A stretch of DNA of 64,000 bases from Bacillota bacterium (GTDB lineage Bacteria > Bacillota > Clostridia > Lachnospirales > Lachnospiraceae). This document shows positions 63,346 to 64,000 of this stretch, piece by piece. Within the stretch, counting starts at the first letter, position 1, and every line of letters begins with the position of its first letter. The notes below the pieces were generated by a model. It was not told where the DNA came from. It was given only the letters and a program-made list of their open reading frames with translations, and searched no databases. The stretch spans positions 1 to 64,000 of the forward strand of contig JAEWCQ010000028.1 in the NCBI GenBank assembly GCA_023390555.1, read 5' to 3'. The position numbers were made by a program, and so were the translations under genes.

Positions 63346-64000
63346 ATGATTTGGAAGATAGTCGGAAACGTGAAATTTTTTTTGGATAAATGCAAAAGAG
63401 ACAATATCAACGCATTTGCGGCGCAGTCCGCATTTTTTATCATATTATCATCCATTCCTTTTCTGATGGTGTTCAGTTCGCTGCTGAAATATACACCGGT
63501 AACGGAAAGTATGATTATGTCCATCGTCAATCAGACTATGCCGGATTATGTTGCACCATTTTTTATTTCTGTCATCAATGAAGTATATAACAAATCGGTA
63601 GGTATTGTATCCCTTGCGGCAATTGTGGCTGTCTGGTCGGCAGCAAAAGGTGTTCAGTATATGGCGAACGGACTGAATATCATAAATGATATACTGGAGA
63701 CCAGAAACTGGTTCATTCTGCGCTTCTGGGCCATTATTTACACCGTTGTTTTCGTCCTTGCGATTGTAATCACGCTGGTCCTTCTGGTATTCGGAAAGAC
63801 ACTTAAGAATCTGGTTGTAGCTTACATTCCAATCATGGGGCATGCCACGGAAGTCGTAATCGGTCTGCGAAGTCTGATCATGCTTGCCATACTGATCGTA
63901 TTTTTTGCAGTCGTATTTAAAATGCTGCCGAATCGGAATGCACCGCTGCGGACACAGCTTCCGGGGGCCGTACTCTGTGCAGTGGCATGGTATGTATTTT
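63346..64000 (+). CDS. YihY/BrkB-family membrane protein, runs off the window
   Basis: The frame starts at ATG 63346 (GAGAGG upstream) and stays open to the window end, giving 218 residues. The N-terminal DNINAFAAQSAFFIILSSIPFL and the GIVSLAAIVAVWSAAKGVQY segment are typical of YihY/UPF0761 proteins, which have six membrane helices. Function is not settled (once thought to be RNase BN). The C terminus lies outside. Confidence 0.9.
   Translation, partial: MIWKIVGNVKFFLDKCKRDNINAFAAQSAFFIILSSIPFLMVFSSLLKYTPVTESMIMSIVNQTMPDYVAPFFISVINEVYNKSVGIVSLAAIVAVWSAAKGVQYMANGLNIINDILETRNWFILRFWAIIYTVVFVLAIVITLVLLVFGKTLKNLVVAYIPIMGHATEVVIGLRSLIMLAILIVFFAVVFKMLPNRNAPLRTQLPGAVLCAVAWYVF

Overview
The window looks like a chromosome segment of a gut-type Clostridia bacterium, most likely Lachnospiraceae. 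This rests on protein resemblance and gene style: archaeal-type Asd, the GGGtGRT/NifU-like pair, an AP2-like protein, strong AGGAGG ribosome binding sites and a Firmicutes-style 6S RNA. Species cannot be named from the sequence alone. The window splits into an accessory region (about 1-24,820) and an ordered, housekeeping-type region (about 24,821-64,000).

Accessory region. It opens with the trailer end of a CRISPR array (28 repeats of 30 bp, type I-B-like repeat; no cas genes in view). Next comes a gene graveyard: a broken small-protein gene, a 56-bp-arm inverted repeat, a decayed resolvase, a large serine recombinase with a 47-aa partner gene, and fragments of an MMPL transporter and a nitroreductase. 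A perfect 31-bp direct repeat brackets the recombinase segment. Positions 6,230-14,571 hold an AraC-type regulator and an ECF/ABC import operon (S, T and fused A-A' components plus a heterodimeric IrtAB/YbtPQ-like ABC pair), interrupted by an IS200-type element. A patatin-like lipase, a decayed IS3-family element and remnants of a class D beta-lactamase/BlaR-like gene follow.

An AT-rich defence-like island lies at 19,160-24,720. It contains a three-gene cluster resembling Qat anti-phage systems (QatB-like, QueC-like QatC, TatD-like QatD) with no QatA ATPase, followed by an unrecognised 630-aa protein with a C-terminal PD-(D/E)XK-type nuclease signature. The island abuts an ABC permease that appears to lack its C-terminal end, which marks the likely junction.

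Conserved region. Genes include a ZIP metal transporter, queH, a secreted beta-helix protein, argH, asd, a DUF234-type ATPase, topB, a left-handed beta-helix acyltransferase-like protein, an ABC exporter pair, a NifU-like scaffold with GGGtGRT protein, a VOC protein, a ROK regulator, ilvN-ilvC, a LysR regulator divergent from leuC-leuD, an AP2-like protein, thrC, a CheY/CheX-like pair, a two-component system, citrate synthase, a GGDEF-EAL protein, deoC-cdd, ATP-dependent PEP carboxykinase, 6S RNA, a SpoIID-like protein and the start of a YihY/BrkB membrane protein. Amino-acid biosynthesis (Arg, Asp family, branched chain) dominates, and several genes end at clear intrinsic terminators.
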